Positions 1 through 12,525 of a stretch of 64,000 bases of DNA are shown here, piece after piece. Both the position numbers and the translations under genes were made by a program. Numbering within the stretch: the stretch's first letter is position 1; each line of letters starts with the position of its first letter. The notes beneath the pieces were generated by a model. The model did no database searches. It was not told where the DNA came from and was given only the letters and a program-made list of their open reading frames with translations. The DNA is from Sciurus carolinensis (taxonomy: Eukaryota > Chordata > Mammalia > Rodentia > Sciuridae): positions 70,015,440-70,079,439 of the forward strand of contig NC_062232.1 in the NCBI RefSeq assembly GCF_902686445.1. Direction: 5' to 3'.

Positions 1-2919
1 CAGAAAATAACCTATACATTATATATTGTAGTGAACATACAAAATTTTCCAAATAAACACAGGAATTTTAAACCTAAAAGACAGAAGTGCCAAACCACTT
101 AGGAACACAAACTTGTAAAAACAACAACACATTTCTCAGCAGAATACATAAAGGCCAGAGGAGCATGGAACAACATATTTTAAATATTAAAAGAAAATAA
201 CTGCCAATCTTTATTATGGTATTTTGCAAAGCTATCATTCATAATTGAAGGATAAATAAAAACTTGCCATGGTAAATATAAACAAAAGTAGTTCATGACC
301 ACTAAGCCAGCCTTGCAAAAGATATTCAAAAGAATCCTACATACAGAGGAAGAAGATGAAATCAGCCAACAGATCAGGGGAAAGAAAAAATCTTATCAAT
401 AGAGTAGATATGTAAATAAGAATTCAGAGTTAATCAAATAGTAGAAATAAAACCAAAAAAACAAAAAGACAGGTAGTATTATATACCCCTTTCATAACAC
501 TGAATAAAAAGTAATTCTTAATTCTCTAATTAAATGACAAAGACTGACCAAATGGACTTAAAAACAGTGCCCAACTGTGTTTCCTATGAGAAACACACCT
601 CACCCTCAGTGATAATCACAGACTAAAAATGAAAGGATGGAAAATGATACACCATGCAAATAGAATCCCAAAACAAGCAGGATGAATTATTTCCATATCT
701 GATAAAGAAGACTTCAAGTCAAAGTTTTAGAAAAGACATAAAAGACACTACATATTAGTTAAATAAAAAATCTAACAAAAAGATATAATGGTTGTAATCA
801 TTTTTTGTCCCAAACATAAGTGCAGCACATACCTTAGAATTAAAACTGCTCAAAGTAAAGGTACAAATAGGCCTCAATATAGTAACAGTATGTGCCATCA
901 ATGTACTCCTTTCATTATAGGTCACTGAGACAAAAAATCAGCAAAGATCCTGCTGAGTTAAATTATACTCTAGATCAAATGGACTTAGTAGTCATACATA
1001 GAAAATTTTATTCAACAATCACTTTTTACAGTGTCTTTTCAGCTGGCCATGGAAGTATCTCCAAAATAGGTCATATTTTAACCACAAAAAGAAGTCTTCA
1101 TAAATATATAATCTGAAATAATTTCTTGCTTCTTATCAGATAATAATGGAAAGAAATGAGAAGCTGCAAGAAAAAAAAAAAAGCAGAAGCAAAAGAAATG
1201 AATAGAGACCAAAAACATTTTTGAAGAAGTCATGCAAGAAATTTAAAAATTCTTGTAATCAACTGAAAATAGAAACACAATATATAAAAAACTTTGAGGT
1301 ACATCAAAGGCAGTTTTAAGAAGTTTATTGCTATTGTGTACCTACATTAATAAATAAATGTCTCAAATAAATAATTAAATTATGAATCTGAAGTTCTTAG
1401 AAAAAGAAGAAGAAACCAATTCCAAACTCAGAAGAAGGAAAGACATAACAAAGGTCACAGGAAATTTTTTTTTAAATAGAGAATAAAAAGTAACACAAAA
1501 GATCAAAGAGAGTTCATTCTTTGAGTAGCTAAACAAAATTGATCAAATATTATTTGTACATAAACTAAAAAAGAGAGAAATAGAAGACCCAAATTAATAA
1601 AATTAGAAACAAAAAAAAAGGGATATGTACAATAGACACCCTAAAATCCAAGGGGCCTTTAGATACTATTTTGTAAATTCATACCCCAATAAATTTGAAA
1701 ATCTAAAAGACATAAATATCTAAATACAGATGTCCAACAAATTTGAGCCAAGAGGGTATAAAATACTCAAACAAATAACAATGACAATCTGGGCTATGAA
1801 AAAAATCCTAAAATTCATTTAAAAGAATAAAAATCCCAGAATAGCTGAAGTGATCCCAAGCAATAAAAGCAAGACTTGAGATATTACAACACCTAATCTC
1901 AAATTATACTATAGATCTATAGTAATACAAACTGAATGGATTGGGCATAAGAATAGAAATCAATACCAGTGAAATAGAATAGAACATGCAGAAACAAATT
2001 CATGTAAATAAGTCTTTTGATGTTTGACAAAGGTACCAAAAATATATATTGGAGAAAATATAGACCTTTAAACAAATCATGCTGAGAACACTATATATTC
2101 ATATGTGGAAGAATAAAACTAATCCCTACTTCTCACATTACAAAAAAAAAAAAAAAAATTCGAAGTGGAATAAGTACCTAGGAATTAGACCAGAACCAGT
2201 GTAATTTCTAGAAGTAAATATAGGGAAAACACTCCAACACATTGGTACAGGAACATACTTCCTTATTGTGGTGCCTAAAGCTCAATAAATGGAACAAAAA
2301 TTAATAAGTGGGATGGCATTAAATTAAAAAGCTTCTATGCAGGAAATGAAAAAATTAAGAGTATGAAGAGAGAGCCTACAGAATGGAAGGAAATCTTTGC
2401 CACTACTCTTCTGACAGAGTATTAATTCCAGAATGTATAAAGAACCAAATAAAATTCAAACTGTGGAAACTAATAACCCAATCAATAAATAGTCAAAATA
2501 TTTGAACAGACATTTCCCCATAGAAGAACTATGAATGGCCAACAAATGTATGATTCAACATCCTTAGTAATCAGGGAGTTTCAAATTAAAGCAATTCTGA
2601 GATTTCATCTTACCTCAAAATGGCAATCATCAAGAATACAAATAACAATAATTGCTGGTGAGAATTTTGAAAAAAAGGATACATTTACACATTGTTGGTG
2701 GGACTGCAAATTATTAAAACAACTTTGGAAAGGAATATGGACATTCCTCAAAAGACTAGGAATGTAATCACCATATGATCCAGCTCTCCCATTGATATGT
2801 ATCCAAAAGAAGTAAAATGACCATACTATAGTGATACGTGAATAACAATGTTGTTACACAATTCACAATAGCCAAGTTATGGAATCTGCCTAGGTGACCA
2901 TTAACAGACAAATACATAC

Positions 2920-2967
<48 letters not shown>

Positions 2968-3010
2968 CACACACACCACAGTGGTATTCTACTCAGCCAT
3001 AAGATTCAAG
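1..3010 (+). mobile_element. Old L1 LINE (ORF1 end, ORF2, 3' part), highly decayed
   Basis: The stretch reads as an ancient L1M-type element that enters from the left edge of the window. Around 200-360 it matches the end of L1 ORF1. Endonuclease-region sequence follows from about 540, and the ORF2 C-terminal part appears near 2531-2767, where a 78-codon open piece holds the conserved run before the Cys/His-rich end. The typical 3' phrase (tattctactcagccata) is near 2983. Stops and frame breaks are everywhere, so no protein can be made. A (TA)n microsatellite interrupts the 3' part at 2923-2966. The 3' boundary is a judgement; alignment to an L1 consensus would fix it. Confidence 0.8.
2923..2966. 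repeat. (TA)n microsatellite
   Basis: Uninterrupted TA dinucleotides inside the 3' part of the old L1. The short open frames that cross it, rich in Tyr and Ile, are only this repeat. Confidence 0.95.
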
Positions 3011-3139
3011 CACATGCTTCTCTGTGAGGAGGGTGAAAGAGGAATTTCACTAAAACTCAATATTGGACAGTCAGAGTACCTTAGAGACTCAGAAATTTTG
3101 GGCACATTAAACAAGGAAAAGGGTCAACATTGTAGCTAA

Positions 3140-6100
3140 GCTACTTGCAGGAGCAGCAGCATTAGCACACAAGGGTGCAAAAAGTTGAGAAATACTACAG
3201 ACAGTTTTACTGTGCAAAATCCTGAAATGGGTGAGCAACCTATCCTAGGCCAATCCAGAGGCTGTATGGCACAATAAACTGATACACAAAAGATGCCTCA
3301 TGTTTTCCAGTTGTCTACAGAGCATGGAGGCAGGAGCTATCTTGAGGGGACCTCACTGTGTTGGCACCAATAGGAACCAGGAACCAGGATCTGGATAGGG
3401 TCTGGATCCCATACATGGTCCAGCAGACACCTGTAGCTGTTGACTTTCACTGTGCCTAGCAAATCTGGAGAAAATCAGGCAAAGAGGGTATTTTTCCCAG
3501 AAAAATACAAGTCGGAGAGGCCAGGGAAAGTCTGGCTCCCTCTTCCCTTGGAGTCCAGCAACATACAGGACCAACCAAAGTGGGTCAGAAATTTGAATGG
3601 GCATGTGGCTGCATTCAGTGACTGAGTCCAGGAGCTGGGACGGTTGGTATCTCCAGGCACAGAAGTGGTGAAGGATTGGGTCCCCACTCCATGTGTCCCC
3701 AGTCCCTGGAGAGACTCCTAGGGTACAGTCTCCCAGCATAGATCAGCATCTGCTGGGCCCTAGAAGTGCACTTGGGGCATCACTAGACATAAGCCTCATC
3801 CTCAGAAGCTCCACCTATGGGAACTCTTCTAACCAAATCCAGCAGTGTCTTTGCCCTGGGAGTGGAACTGACAATACTTACTATCCCATGATAATTCATA
3901 CTGCTGAGAAGGGAAGCTGGTAATTTTTGAACTCCAACTGGCATTTTGGTGAGGAACACAGACAAAGGAAATGTTTAATTGCCCATGGCCTGTATTCTTG
4001 TGCTCAGTATATACATCAATAAGAAATCGAAAGAAATAAAGTTGGGCAAAGACAACAGACATATATTCTCATTAACTATTTATTACACCTCAATGGAAAT
4101 TACTTCCTCAATTTTTATCAAGATTCTTCTTTGTGTGCATGTGTGTGCATGCTGACTGATTCATGGACATTTATACACATACATGTTTGTTTCTGTTTTC
4201 TCATTTCTAAGATTTTTTAAAAGGTCATTATTTTTCCTTGCTCTATCTTTTGAGTGTAAGGGTTTTTTGATTAGAATACTTTGGTTTGGTTTTTTTTATT
4301 ATTTTTTCACTAGTCTGTTTCCCTTGATTTACTTTCTTTCTTTACTTTTGCTAACAAATTCTCCCTTTCACTCTTCCTTTAATTGTTTAGTTCTATTTTT
4401 CTCCTCTCCCATATAATCATCACATCCTACATCTCTTCTGCATTTTTCCCTGTTCACCCTTTGAAATTGAAAACTCTTCTCTACTTACCCATCTCTTCTT
4501 TGTTCCTCTTAATTGACTCTATTCTTAACATCTTTTACCACTAATTGGTTTACATAATGCCTGCCCCATCCAGTAATGCTGTAGCAATTGTTAATATTAT
4601 GGAAGTCATAGTAATACCTATTGTTTGATTTTTATGGCAGACATAATACACAATTACTTATAGCTCTTTGTGTTGTAAATATCTGATCCTACCATTTCTG
4701 TTTTTTGTGCCAATTAACTTTGTAGATGTCATAGTAGAAGCCAAGTATTCAGTTTAATGTTATATATTGTTTGCATAGGTGGTTACTATCATTTATCATG
4801 CCCTAATCTGTGAGATATTGAAAACCTAGAGCAACACTATAAATTCATAGGGTAGAAACTCTGCTGTTTCCAATTCACTGGACAGATGGGTAGACATACA
4901 AACAATATGAAATGCAAGAGAACAAACCATCTCAAACAACCCACAATGCCTCAAGAACAGATTCCATTGACATTACAATGGAAGAAATGTCAGAGAAGAA
5001 ATTTAGAAAATTCATAGTTCAATTGATCTACAAGGTAAAAATGATGTAAGAAAGGAAATCAGAGAGAAAATACAAGAAGTGAAAGATCACTTCAATAAGG
5101 AGATAAAGATTCTGAGGAAAAATCAATCGGAAATACTAAAAATGAAGGAATCAATAAATTAAGTGTGAAATTCAATGGAACATACTAGACAACTTAGAAG
5201 ACAGAGTTTCAGGCAAAGGCACCCACAGAATGAAGGTAACTGGAAGGAAAAAGCATATCATTTACATGGATCTCATAAACAAGAAGGGGTTTCTATTCTC
5301 ATATATAGACCAAAGTTAATCAAAAGAGAAAGAGAAGATGATGTCATACTGCTTAAGGGAATTATACATCAACAAGATATAACAATTGCAAATATTTATG
5401 CCACAAACAATGAAGTATCTACATAGATCAAACAAAACCTGATCAATATCAAGAATCAAATAAACCACAACACCATATACTGGGTGTCTTCAGCATGCTG
5501 CATGTCTCTCACACCACTAGATATTCCATACATAAATGAATAAATAAATAAAAGAACCTGTAGAACTAAAAAGTATAATTAATAATTTAGACTTAACTCA
5601 CATATATAAAATATTTTATTCAACAATGATTGAATATTCTTTCTTCTCAGAAGTACATTTATCCTCTAAAATAGATCATATTTTAGGCCACAAAACAACT
5701 CTTAACAGGTACAAAAAAGGAGAGATAATACCTTGCATTCTATCAGAACATTATATAATGAAATTAAATCAATGATAAAATAAAAAATTAGAAACTAACT
5801 CCTAGAGACTAAATAATACACTACTGAATGATGAGTGGATAGGAGAAGACATCAGGGGTGAAATAAAAAATACTTATAGGTTAATGAGAATAGTGATACA
5901 ACATATCAAAATCTCTAGGACACTATGAAGGTGGTTCTAAGAGGAAAATTCATATCATTGAGCTCATTCATTAGAAAAATAAAAAGACACCAAATAAACA
6001 ATCTGAGATTATATCTCAAGTCTCTAGAGAAAAAAGAACCAAATTCACACCAAAATCAGAAGACAGGAAATACTTAAATCACAGCCTAAATCAATGAAAT

Positions 6101-8230
6101 GTAAATTTTAAAAAATTTCAAAAAAAATCAATAAAACAAAAAGTTGGTTGTTTGAAAAAATAAACAACATTGATAAACCCTTAGCCAAGTTAACAAAGAG
6201 AAAGAGGGGAAAAAAATCTGTGATGAAAAAAAATCACTACTGAAATACAGAGAATAATTAGAACTTATTTTGAAAATTTATACCCAATAAACTAGAAAAT
6301 CTTGAAGATTTTGATAAACTCCTCGAGACTTATGACCTACTCAAATTGAACCAAGAGGATATAGACAATTTAAGCAGATCAATTTTAAGTAGTGAAATTG
6401 AAGAAGGCATCGAAAACCTACCAACAAATAAAAGCTCAGGACTAGATGGATTCTCAGCCAAGTTCTACCAGATATTTAAAGAGCTTATATCATGCTCCTT
6501 AGATTATTTCACATAATAGAACAGGAGGGAACTCTTCCAATTTCATTCTATGAATTTAGTATCAACCTGATACAAAATCAAACAAAAACACATCCAGGAA
6601 AGAAAACTTCAGACCAATAACCTTGATGAACGTACATGCAAAAATGCTTAATAAAATACTGGGAAATCACACAAAAAGCACATTAAAAAGATATTGCACC
6701 TAGTTAAGTGGGCTTTATCCCAGGTTCAACATACAGAAATCAAAAATTATAATACATCACATCAAAAGAATTAGTGACAAGAATCACATGATTATCTCAA
6801 TAGATGCAGAAAAAGCATTTGACAAATTTCAGTATCCATTTAAGCTCAAAACACCAGAAAAACTAGGGATAGAAGGAACATACCTCAACTTTGTAAAAGC
6901 TTTATATAACAAACCCAAGACCAACAACTTTTTAAACAGAGAAAACCTGAAAAGATTCCTTCTAAAAACAGGAACAAGACAGGAATGCCCACTTCCACCA
7001 CTTCTCTTCAACATAGTCCTTGAAAGTCAAGTGAGAGCAACTAGGCAAAAGAAAGAAATTAAAGGGATAGAATAGGAAAAGAAGAGCTTAAACTATCTGT
7101 GTTTGCTAAGGACATGATCCTATATTTAGAAGACTCAGAAAACTCCACCAGAAAACTTCTAGAACTCTTATATGAATTCAGCAACATAGCAATATTCCAA
7201 ATTAACACTCATAAATCATTTGAAAACACCTCAGAAGCTGGAAAGATCTCCCGTGTTCTTGGATAGGCAGAATTAATATTGTCAAAATAGTCATACTAAC
7301 AAAAGAACTATACAAATTTAATGTAATTTTTATTAAAATCCCCATGATGTTCTTCATAGAAATAGAAAAAGTAGTCATTAAGTTCACTTGGAAAAATAAG
7401 AGGCCCAGAATAGCCAAAGCAATTCTTAGTGAGAAAAGCAAAGCAGGAGGCACCACAATACCAGACCTTAAGTTATATGAAAGAGCATAGTAACAAAACC
7501 AGTATGGTATTGGCACCAAAGCAGGTATGAAGATCAATGGAAGAGAATAGAAGACACAGACACACAGACGAACCCACATAAATACAGTTATCTCATACTA
7601 GACAATGTTTCTAGAAACAAACATCAGAGAAAGATATCCTCTTCTACAAATAGTGCTGGGAAAACTGTAAATCCCTATGTAGTAGAATGAAATTTAACCC
7701 CTCTCACTCTGAAAAACTCAACTCAAAGTGGATCAAAGACCTGGGAATTAGACCAGAAATCCTTGCACCTACTTGAATAAAATGTAGACCCAACACTCCA
7801 ACATATTAGCTCAGGGATTGACTTCCTTAACAAAACTCCTAAAGCACAAGAAGTAAAATCAATAAATGGAATGGCATCAAACTAAAAAACCTCTTTGCAG
7901 TAAAGGAAACCACCAAGAAAATGAATAGAAAATGAATAGAGAACCTTCAGAATGGTAGAAAAATCTTTGCTACCTATACTTCAGACCTTAATTATAGGAT
8001 ATACAAATAACTCACTAAACTCAACCCCCCAAAAACCAATAACCCAATCAATAAATGAGGTGTTCTTCTCAAAAAAAATTTTAAAAAGAAATAGTAATGG
8101 CCAACAAATATATGAAAAACAATGTTCAATACCTCTAGCAATTAGATAAATTCACATTAAAATTACACTGAGATTCCATCTTATTCAAGTCAGAATGACA
8201 ATTATTAAGAATACAAATAACAGCCAACTT
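3140..8230 (+). mobile_element. L1 LINE with 5'UTR-like head and internal deletion
   Basis: About 3330-3940 is GC-richer and ends with a phrase (gagaagggaagctg) also found at the end of the 5'UTR of the L1 at 46.8-53.4 kb, so it is read as a 5'UTR. ORF1 coiled-coil sequence runs from about 4900 to 5212 and then joins directly to ORF2 endonuclease sequence at 5213. Compared with the 46.8-53.4 kb L1, about 861 bp are missing. The reverse-transcriptase part is recognisable at 6788-7075 ([10 protein letters not shown] motif). The element stops in ORF2 at about 8225, where the MAT2A pseudogene begins. Many frameshifts and stops make it inactive. The 5' boundary (3140-3330) is uncertain. Confidence 0.75.
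6788..7075 (+). pseudogene. L1 ORF2 reverse-transcriptase fragment
   Basis: A 95-codon open piece of ORF2 carries the RT-domain motif [10 protein letters not shown] and, later, [14 protein letters not shown], a variant of the GTRQGCPLSPLLFN motif of RT finger/palm. It stops before the catalytic FADD box; the adjacent DNA reads a degenerate FAKD-like form near 7100. It is a remnant inside the 3.1-8.2 kb L1. Confidence 0.85.
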
Positions 8231-9559
8231 ACCAACTGCTGATTGAGCACCCTTTCCTTCCCACATGTTCCTGCTGCACAGGCTCATCTGCTCCTCAATG
8301 CTACTATACTGCTGCCATCACTGACATGAGTGGGCAGTTCAGTGGCTTCCACGAGGCATTCATCAATGAGGGCATGCTCCTCTTCACCTCCAAGTTGGTG
8401 GGGGAAGGCCACCCAGATACGATCTGTGACCAAATCAGTGATGCTGTTTTTGATGCCCACCTTCAGCAGAACCCTGATTCCAAAGTGGCTTGTAACACTG
8501 TTGCTAAAACTATAATGATTTTTCTTGCTGCTGAAATTATGTCCAGAACTGCCATTAACTACCAGAAACTGGTTCAGGAAGCCATTAAGCACACTGGATA
8601 TGATGATTCTTCCAAAGGGTTTGACTATTAGACTTGTAATGTGCTGTGGTCTTCCAGCAACAGTCACTGGATGTTTCTCAAGGTGTTCATGTTGACTGAA
8701 ATGAGGAAGATATTGGTGCGTACAACTAGGGCTTAATGTTTGGTATGTCACTGGTGAACTGAGGAGTGTATGCCTTTAACCATTGTCTTAGAGCACAAGC
8801 TAAATGCCAAACTGACTGAAGTTTCACTGCAATGGCACTTTGCCTTGGTTACACCCAGGTTCAAAAACTCAAGTGACTGTGAAGTATATGCAAGATGGAG
8901 CTGCTGTTCTTTCAATTAGAGTCCACACTGTTATTATACAATTATTATATCTGTTCAGCATGATGAAGAAGTTTATCTTGATAAGATGAGGGATGCACCA
9001 AAGGAGAAAGTCATCAAAACTGTTTTACCTCCAAATATCTTGATGAGGATACCATCTACCACCTGCAGCTAAATGGCAGATCCGTTATTGGAGGGTCTCA
9101 GGATGGAGCTGGTTTGACTGACTGGAAAATAGTTGTGGGCTCTTATAATGTTTGGGAAGCCCATAGAGGAGTTGTCTTTTCAGGAAAGTATTGTGCTAAG
9201 GTGAACCTCTCATCTGCTTACACTGCCTTTTGGGTGACAAAATCCGTTGTTAAAGGAAGTCTGTGCGGAAGTTCTTGTTCAGGTCTCTTATACTATTGCA
9301 GTTTCTCATTCATTGTCTATCTCCATTTTCCATTATGGTAGCTCTCAGAAGAATGAGAGAGAGCTATTGGGACATTGTGAAGAAGAACTTTGATCTTTTC
9401 CCTGTGGTCACTGTCATGGATCCAGATCTGAAGAAGCCTATTTATCAGAGGACTGCAGCCTATGCCTACTTTGGTAGGTTCAGCATCTCATAGGAAATGC
9501 CCAGAAGGTTTAAACATTCAAAGTGTTAGCCTTTATTCCCCAGGCTTATTGGTATAGGC

Positions 9560-9568
9560 TACAGAGAA
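9560..9568 (+). promoter_or_regulatory. METTL16-type TACAGAGAA motif in MAT2A pseudogene 3'UTR (proximal)
   Basis: The nonamer TACAGAGAA is the known METTL16 m6A recognition sequence in MAT2A 3'UTR hairpins. Here it is flanked by AGGC on the left and GACT on the right. A full stem would need GCCT, so one base pair of the hairpin has been lost. It is a copied, not necessarily active, site. Confidence 0.7.
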
Positions 9569-10329
9569 GACTTAAAGCTTTGAGGGAAAGGGCCCTTCTT
9601 CCTAAATTTTCGAGTTCTTTTAGCTCCTCAGTTGAACTACTTTCTTTTCAATGACATGAATTTTAACTTTTGTGGGGGACTGTAAGTTAGACTTGCTATT
9701 CTGTCCCTATGTGTTTTATTCACCAAGTTAATGAATTTAGTGAGTATAGGTGATCCATGTAACTGCCTAGAAACAACATTGTAGGAAATAATGCTTTGGA
9801 ACTGAACCTTTATGCCCTGTCACCCAACCCCCCAAAGTCCTAAATGCATTGACTTTCCTACCAAATGCTGAAAATGTCTTGTAATGTGCACATACAATAC
9901 TCATAGTTCCACTATAGCGTGTCTGGCAATGCCACAGCCTCTCAACATGAATTTGTAATATCTTGAGCTCCATTATGAATGTGAAGCCCACACCTTATCC
10001 TCCCTGTAACTTGATCCATTTCTAATTATGTAGCTTTTTGTCAGGGAGTGTTCCCTATCCAATCTATCTTGCATAAAACACAAGTTGTAGTCAGAGCTCT
10101 ACCGTGACATAAAAGAAAAAAAAGTCATTTACCATTAAACCATCTCCCTAATGCTTATTCTCTTAATTTCCACCTCTTTATTAGCACCAAATCAAAATTT
10201 CTCCCCTTTCAGCTGTCTTTTGGAGGTTGTATGTAATAAGGTTTTCATTTAGTAAACCAATCCTATACATGGTTTTAACACTAGCCAAAACTCACCAACT
10301 CCTAGTCTAGAAAAATAGGCACTTGGCAC

Positions 10330-10360
10330 CCTTGTGATGTCATACAGAGAAGTTACAGGG
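10330..10360 (+). promoter_or_regulatory. Distal METTL16-type hairpin in MAT2A pseudogene 3'UTR
   Basis: TACAGAGAA at 10343-10351 sits in the loop of a hairpin whose arms are ccttgtga (10330-10337) and ttacaggg (10353-10360). They pair over 8 positions, counting two G-U pairs. This is the architecture known for MAT2A 3'UTR hairpins, and it shows that the pseudogene's 3'UTR reaches at least this far. Confidence 0.65.
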
Positions 10361-11750
10361 CAGTACTTGAGGGTCTGTAAGTTACACATTTTGCTATCAG
10401 ATAACTTTTTTTCTCCTTATAAGAAAGACTGAGTACTTCACACTACACATTAATTCCTACTATAATTTTAACTTTGTTTTATTTTCATATCATACAGGGT
10501 CCAGGTCCACCAAAAGATTTGGATAATAAACTCTCTTCAACTCTTTATTATTTTTATGGGTTCTAGACTTAGTGCAGCTACAGTGTAGTGGAGAGGCTAA
10601 TAAATTATTTAGAAAATGATAACTCCAAATTGTGGAAGTTAATGTGTGTGTGTGTGTATATATATATATGCATATATACATATGTACATATATATGTGTA
10701 TATGTATATCTATATACATATATATGACTTTAAGTAATTTATAGAGTGTTCTAACATAAGGTGTGTCAGAATATTCCCTTAATAAATTGCCTAAAATTTT
10801 CTTATCTCATCTTACATACTTAGATGCTGTTTTAACATCCTACTTGTTTCTTCATTAATGAATGAATTAGAAAATCATCATTTGAATGTTTTCAGTTCTT
10901 TATCATGCAAATCATGGTTTCACATTTTAAATTAAGCATGAGCAATACAAATAGAAAATAAAATATAACATAAGACATTTAAAAAAGTTACTTTTATTCC
11001 TTAAATACAAAACACATACTTAAGTGATTTTTTGAGGTCTTTATGGGCTTCACACTCACCTTAAAATCATCATCTATACAGTGTTGAGGACAGTTCTTCC
11101 AGAAACTCATACTAAAAGAAATCTCTAGTTGTACATTTGTCTTTCAGGTGTGTACATAGTATTATGTTTGAAATTATTCTTCTATTTAAGTGTACAGTTT
11201 CACAGTCTATGTACAGATAAATTACAGCAATAAATGAGAATTCATCATTTAAATACAGCATATTTTTATGTTTAATTTATCTGATTATCATAGCAATATC
11301 ATTGTAGGAGAAGCAAAATTTTATATACCTCCCTAGAGTCTTAGGCTGGATTTGAAAATTAAATTGACATAAGACAGATGAATAGGAGAAAAGCATACAA
11401 TTTGCTTAATGTAAGTTGTATGTGGCATGAGATTCTTCATAAAAAATTAAGACTCAAAGACCCAGTGTTGAACAGTTAGATACTGAATATGACAAAGTAT
11501 ACTAAATTGTGAAAATGAGATAAAGCAGAGGGACTTGGACTAGGGTTGTTAATGGCGTAGACAAATACATAGGAAGATAAGGTTAGTTTAACAAAGTTTG
11601 TTAGTTCAGATTTATTCTTGATGATAAGAATGATAATTTTCCTCCTTATAAGGAGGACATCTTTCACATTGTAATTTTACACCTGTTTTAAAAAAAGCAG
11701 AGAATTTTAGTGTTTTCCTTGCACCTCCTGCTTTTTAAAAATCTTTTATT
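10361..11750. other. AT-rich stretch, end of MAT2A copy then no gene
   Basis: The first ~120-250 bp are probably the end of the MAT2A 3'UTR copy. A mixed (TG)n/(TA)n microsatellite follows at about 10641-10726. The rest is AT-rich and I recognise nothing in it. Confidence 0.6.
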
Positions 11751-11754
11751 CTTT

Positions 11755-12177
11755 GTTTTTTTTTTTAAATTTGTTCTAATGAGTTATATATGACAGTAGA
11801 ATGCATTTTGACACATCATACCTAAATGGAGTATAACTTTCCATTTTTCTGGTTGTACATGATGTGGAATTGTACCAGACATGTAATAATCATATATGTA
11901 CAGAGGATAATAATGTCTGATTACTTCTGCTATCCTTCTTGTCCCCATACCCCCTCCCTTCCCTTCACTCTGTCTAGTTAATACAAAGTACCTTTTTTTA
12001 ATTCTAACCCCCCTCCTTATTGTGAATTAGCATCCTCATATCAGAGAAAACATTTTGGCCTTTGTTTTTCTGAGATTGGCTTATTTCGTTTAGCAAGATA
12101 TTTTCCAACTCCATCCCTTTACCAGTAAATGCCATAATTTCATAATTTCATTTGTCTTTAAAGCTGAGTAATAGTTC

Positions 12178-12224
<47 letters not shown>

Positions 12225-12525
12225 CACACACACACACACACATATATATATCACATTTTCTTTATCCATTCATCTTTTGATGGGCGCTTAGATTGGTTCC
12301 ATAATTTAGCCATTGTGAATTGAGCTGCTATTAACATGGATGTGACTGTACCACTGTAGTATACTGATTTTGGAGTGGGATAGCTGGGTCAAATAGTGGT
12401 TGCATTCCAGGTTTTCTAAGAAATCTCCATACTGCTTTCCATATTGCTTTCACCAATTTGCAGTCCCACCAGCAATGTATGAGTGCACCTGTTTCCCTAC
12501 ATCTTCACCTATTGCTTTGTAAGTG
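11755..12525 (-). mobile_element. 5'-truncated L1 LINE, 3' end
   Basis: Read on the minus strand it holds the end of ORF2 and the 3'UTR of the rodent-lineage L1s seen elsewhere in the window. The plus strand shows the reversed phrases for the Cys-rich ORF2 end near 12420-12480, the tattactcagc region near 12160, and the terminal atgcattctactgtcat-like run near 11790-11810. The poly-A tail is the T-rich run at about 11745-11765. A (TA)n(CA)n tract at 12181-12252 expanded inside it. Confidence 0.88.
12181..12252. repeat. (TA)n(CA)n microsatellite
   Basis: About 40 bp of TA followed by CA and TA dinucleotides, inside the L1 3' end. Confidence 0.95.

Larger units (their letters stand above)
8240..10480 (+). 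pseudogene. MAT2A: MAT2A processed (retro)pseudogene
   Basis: This is a reverse-transcribed copy of the mRNA for methionine adenosyltransferase II alpha, the enzyme that makes S-adenosylmethionine. The start at 8326 gives a 101-codon frame (MSGQFSGFHEAF, VGEGHP, CDQISDAV, GYDDSSKGFDY) matching the N-terminal domain. The next codon, normally Lys, is TAG. Later pieces are recognisable in shifted frames to about 9525, among them a C-terminal run ending KKPIYQRTAAYAYFG. There are no introns and many substitutions and indels. 8240-8325 resembles the GC-rich 5'UTR. 9526 onward is a long 3'UTR copy, supported by two UACAGAGAA motifs. The 3' end is uncertain (10360-10620). It lies at the broken end of the upstream L1. 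Not functional as an enzyme; identity is very likely, extent less sure. Confidence 0.93.

Noticed and set aside
2768..3139. Open frames across (TA)n
   Set aside because: Pure Tyr/Ile repeats from the microsatellite; no coding support.
3353..3739. 128-codon minus-strand frame as a gene
   Set aside because: Lies antisense in an L1 5'UTR-like region; noted only as part of the antisense-frame pattern.
8326..8631. MAT2A-like frame as a real MAT gene
   Set aside because: Stop in place of the Lys after FDY, later frameshifts, no introns, and sits in repeats. A processed pseudogene explains it.
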